Part shown: piece by piece, positions 5,012 to 5,991 of the stretch
Position numbering within the stretch: the stretch's first letter is position 1
Layout: every line of letters begins with the position of its first letter
Assembly (NCBI GenBank): GCA_017430675.1
Contig: JAFRMM010000067.1
Span: forward strand, 1-5,991
Length of the DNA stretch: 5,991 bases
Origin: Prevotella sp.
GTDB taxonomy: Bacteria; Bacteroidota; Bacteroidia; Bacteroidales; Bacteroidaceae
Reading direction: 5' to 3'
Notes under the pieces: generated by a model
What the model saw: only the letters and a program-made list of their open reading frames with translations
Databases searched by the model: none
Told to the model about the DNA's origin: nothing
Translations under genes and position numbers: made by a program

Positions 5012-5043
5012 TTTGGATTTGTAGGAAAAACAATGTACCTTTG
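5012..5043 (+). promoter_or_regulatory. Promoter of the DUF2156 gene
   Basis: TTTG (5012-5015) and TACCTTTG (5036-5043) are 20 bases apart, a full match to the Bacteroidetes sigma-ABfr consensus (TTTG, about 19-21 bases, TAnnTTTG). The ATG at 5062 lies 18 bases after the -7 box, giving a leader of about 12 bases. Confidence 0.8.
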
Positions 5044-5061
5044 CCGACGAAACGACAATAA

Positions 5062-5958
5062 ATGGCAATGACATTTCATCAGTTGGCACTTTCTGACCGC
5101 GATGCAATGCAGGCGGTGACGCTGCACTCGGGGCGGCGTAACTGCAACTACACCTTTGCCAACCTTGTGGGATGGCAGTTTTGGTACTACACCGAGGTGT
5201 GCGTGCTTGAAAATGCCGTAGTGCTGCGCTATACTTTCGATGACCAGCGAGCATATATGGTTTGTGCTCCAGAAGAGTTGCCATTGGTTCTTATTAAGGC
5301 ATTATTTGATGATAGCAATGGAGATTTAATCTTGATTGGGTTTGAAGATTCGCAAGTGGCACAATTATCATCTTTCAACTCCCGATTCTCAATTTCCATA
5401 GAGCCAGTTCGTGACCAATACGATTACATCTATCGTCGCACCGATCTCGCAACCCTTCATGGCAGACATTTAGATGCCAAACGTAATCACATCCATCGTT
5501 TCCGTGCGGAGCATCCCGATTATGAATATCGTCCCCTTACGCCGGAATGCTTTGATGAATGTCGCCGACTGACGGAAATATGGCAGGAAGAAAAGGGCGA
5601 CAGCGATACCATCAATGCTGAGAAACAGGTGATGGAGACTATCTTTTCGAATTGGGACGCTCTCGGCATGATAGGTGGAAGCATCTTTGTAGATGGTCGT
5701 ATGGTGGCTTTCACATACGGCTCCGCTGTTACAACCGACACTTTGGACGTCTGTGTGGAGAAAGCCGATCGTCATGTGGAGGGTGCTTTTGCCATCATCA
5801 ACCAGCAGTTCGCCGAGCATCTGCCTGAGCAATATATCTATCTTAACCGCGAGGAAGATATGGGAATCCCTGGTCTTCGCCAAGCGAAATTGTCGTATCA
5901 CCCTGAAATACTATTGACCTACAAAGTCGTACATATTACAGAGAATGACTTAAGATGA
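5062..5958 (+). CDS. DUF2156 protein (phosphatidylglycerol lysyltransferase C-terminal-like)
   Basis: The gene encodes 298 residues with no signal peptide or membrane segment. It has two GNAT-like halves, as in the soluble domain of MprF and the FemX-like aminoacyltransferases. Family marks are KRNHIHRFRAEHPDYEYRPL (about 140-158), the acidic helix after ECRRLTEIWQEEKGD, and near the end YLNREEDMGIPGLRQAKLSY (about 260-279), the most conserved block. MprF homologues use aminoacyl-tRNA to modify membrane lipids, but stand-alone cytoplasmic DUF2156 proteins like this lack the flippase part and their substrate is not established. Two starts are possible, ATG at 5062 and at 5068; the first is nearer the promoter. 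It is probably activated by the divergent AraC regulator. The stop overlaps ATG triplets (5955 and 5958), hinting at a following gene beyond the window. Confidence 0.88.
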   Translation: MAMTFHQLALSDRDAMQAVTLHSGRRNCNYTFANLVGWQFWYYTEVCVLENAVVLRYTFDDQRAYMVCAPEELPLVLIKALFDDSNGDLILIGFEDSQVAQLSSFNSRFSISIEPVRDQYDYIYRRTDLATLHGRHLDAKRNHIHRFRAEHPDYEYRPLTPECFDECRRLTEIWQEEKGDSDTINAEKQVMETIFSNWDALGMIGGSIFVDGRMVAFTYGSAVTTDTLDVCVEKADRHVEGAFAIINQQFAEHLPEQYIYLNREEDMGIPGLRQAKLSYHPEILLTYKVVHITENDLR

Positions 5959-5991
5959 TGCGACGTTGACAATTGACTGGATGGTGCGACA

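Noticed and set aside
5470..5901. Minus-strand open frame of 143 codons opposite the DUF2156 gene
   Set aside because: It is antisense to the most conserved part of the DUF2156 protein and has no promoter or recognisable motif.
5955..5991. Possible start of a next gene overlapping the DUF2156 stop
   Set aside because: ATG triplets at 5955 and 5958 lead to an early TGA (5967-5969 for the frame of 5955, with CGT-TGA). Only a TTG at 5966 or an ATG at 5981 stays open to the edge, which is too little sequence to support a gene.

Overview
The window looks like chromosomal DNA of a Bacteroidales species, most likely Prevotella or a close relative. The reasons are promoter elements of the Bacteroidetes type (TAnnTTTG at -7, one with an upstream TTTG), AT-rich leaders without Shine-Dalgarno sequences, Bacteroidetes-type lipoprotein signals, and the families present: a GH8 xylan-oligosaccharide hydrolase lipoprotein, a GH127-like C-terminus, a lone DUF2156 protein, and acyltransferase-3, cupin and flavodoxin-fold proteins whose motifs fit Bacteroidales homologues. 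These assignments come from reading motifs by eye; no database search was run.

Left part (1-1660). The GC-rich 3' end of an unrecognised gene stops at 142. A short palindromic repeat follows (151-199) and runs straight into a cupin gene that has no usable start codon. A strong terminator (590-631) ends it. A small coiled-coil protein is encoded convergently (630-941, minus). Next is an acyltransferase-3 pseudogene (from 1200) with a one-base frameshift, a second copy of the palindromic repeat inserted in frame, and loss of everything after about the first 110 codons.

Middle part (1610-4060). A promoter with a perfect 7-4-7 inverted repeat just upstream of its -7 box drives an intact flavodoxin-fold oxidoreductase (1664-2200). 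Seven bases later begins a lipoprotein whose signal-peptide frame is broken in a T8 tract, continuing into the first ~25 codons of a monooxygenase-like (ABM) domain. That domain is fused abruptly to the last ~40 codons of a GH127-like glycosidase, whose stop lies 16 bases before an intact GH8 lipoprotein gene (2505-3746). A deletion therefore seems to have joined the end of a carbohydrate-use operon to a redox operon. After GH8 lie a glutathione-peroxidase-like internal fragment and a signal-peptide remnant with an A7 tract out of phase.

Right part (4061-5991). An intact AraC-family regulator (minus) is divergent from an intact DUF2156 (phosphatidylglycerol lysyltransferase C-terminal-like) gene. 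The 119-base gap holds promoters for both and a 15-bp direct repeat with a 21-bp period, which abuts the -33 box of the DUF2156 promoter. This is the best-supported regulatory unit in the window.

Overall this is an accessory, decaying region in which intact genes (coiled-coil protein, flavoprotein, GH8, AraC, DUF2156) alternate with fragments. I see no complete mobile element, CRISPR array, tRNA or rRNA. The most unusual signal is the palindromic repeat that is read in the same frame in two unrelated genes.
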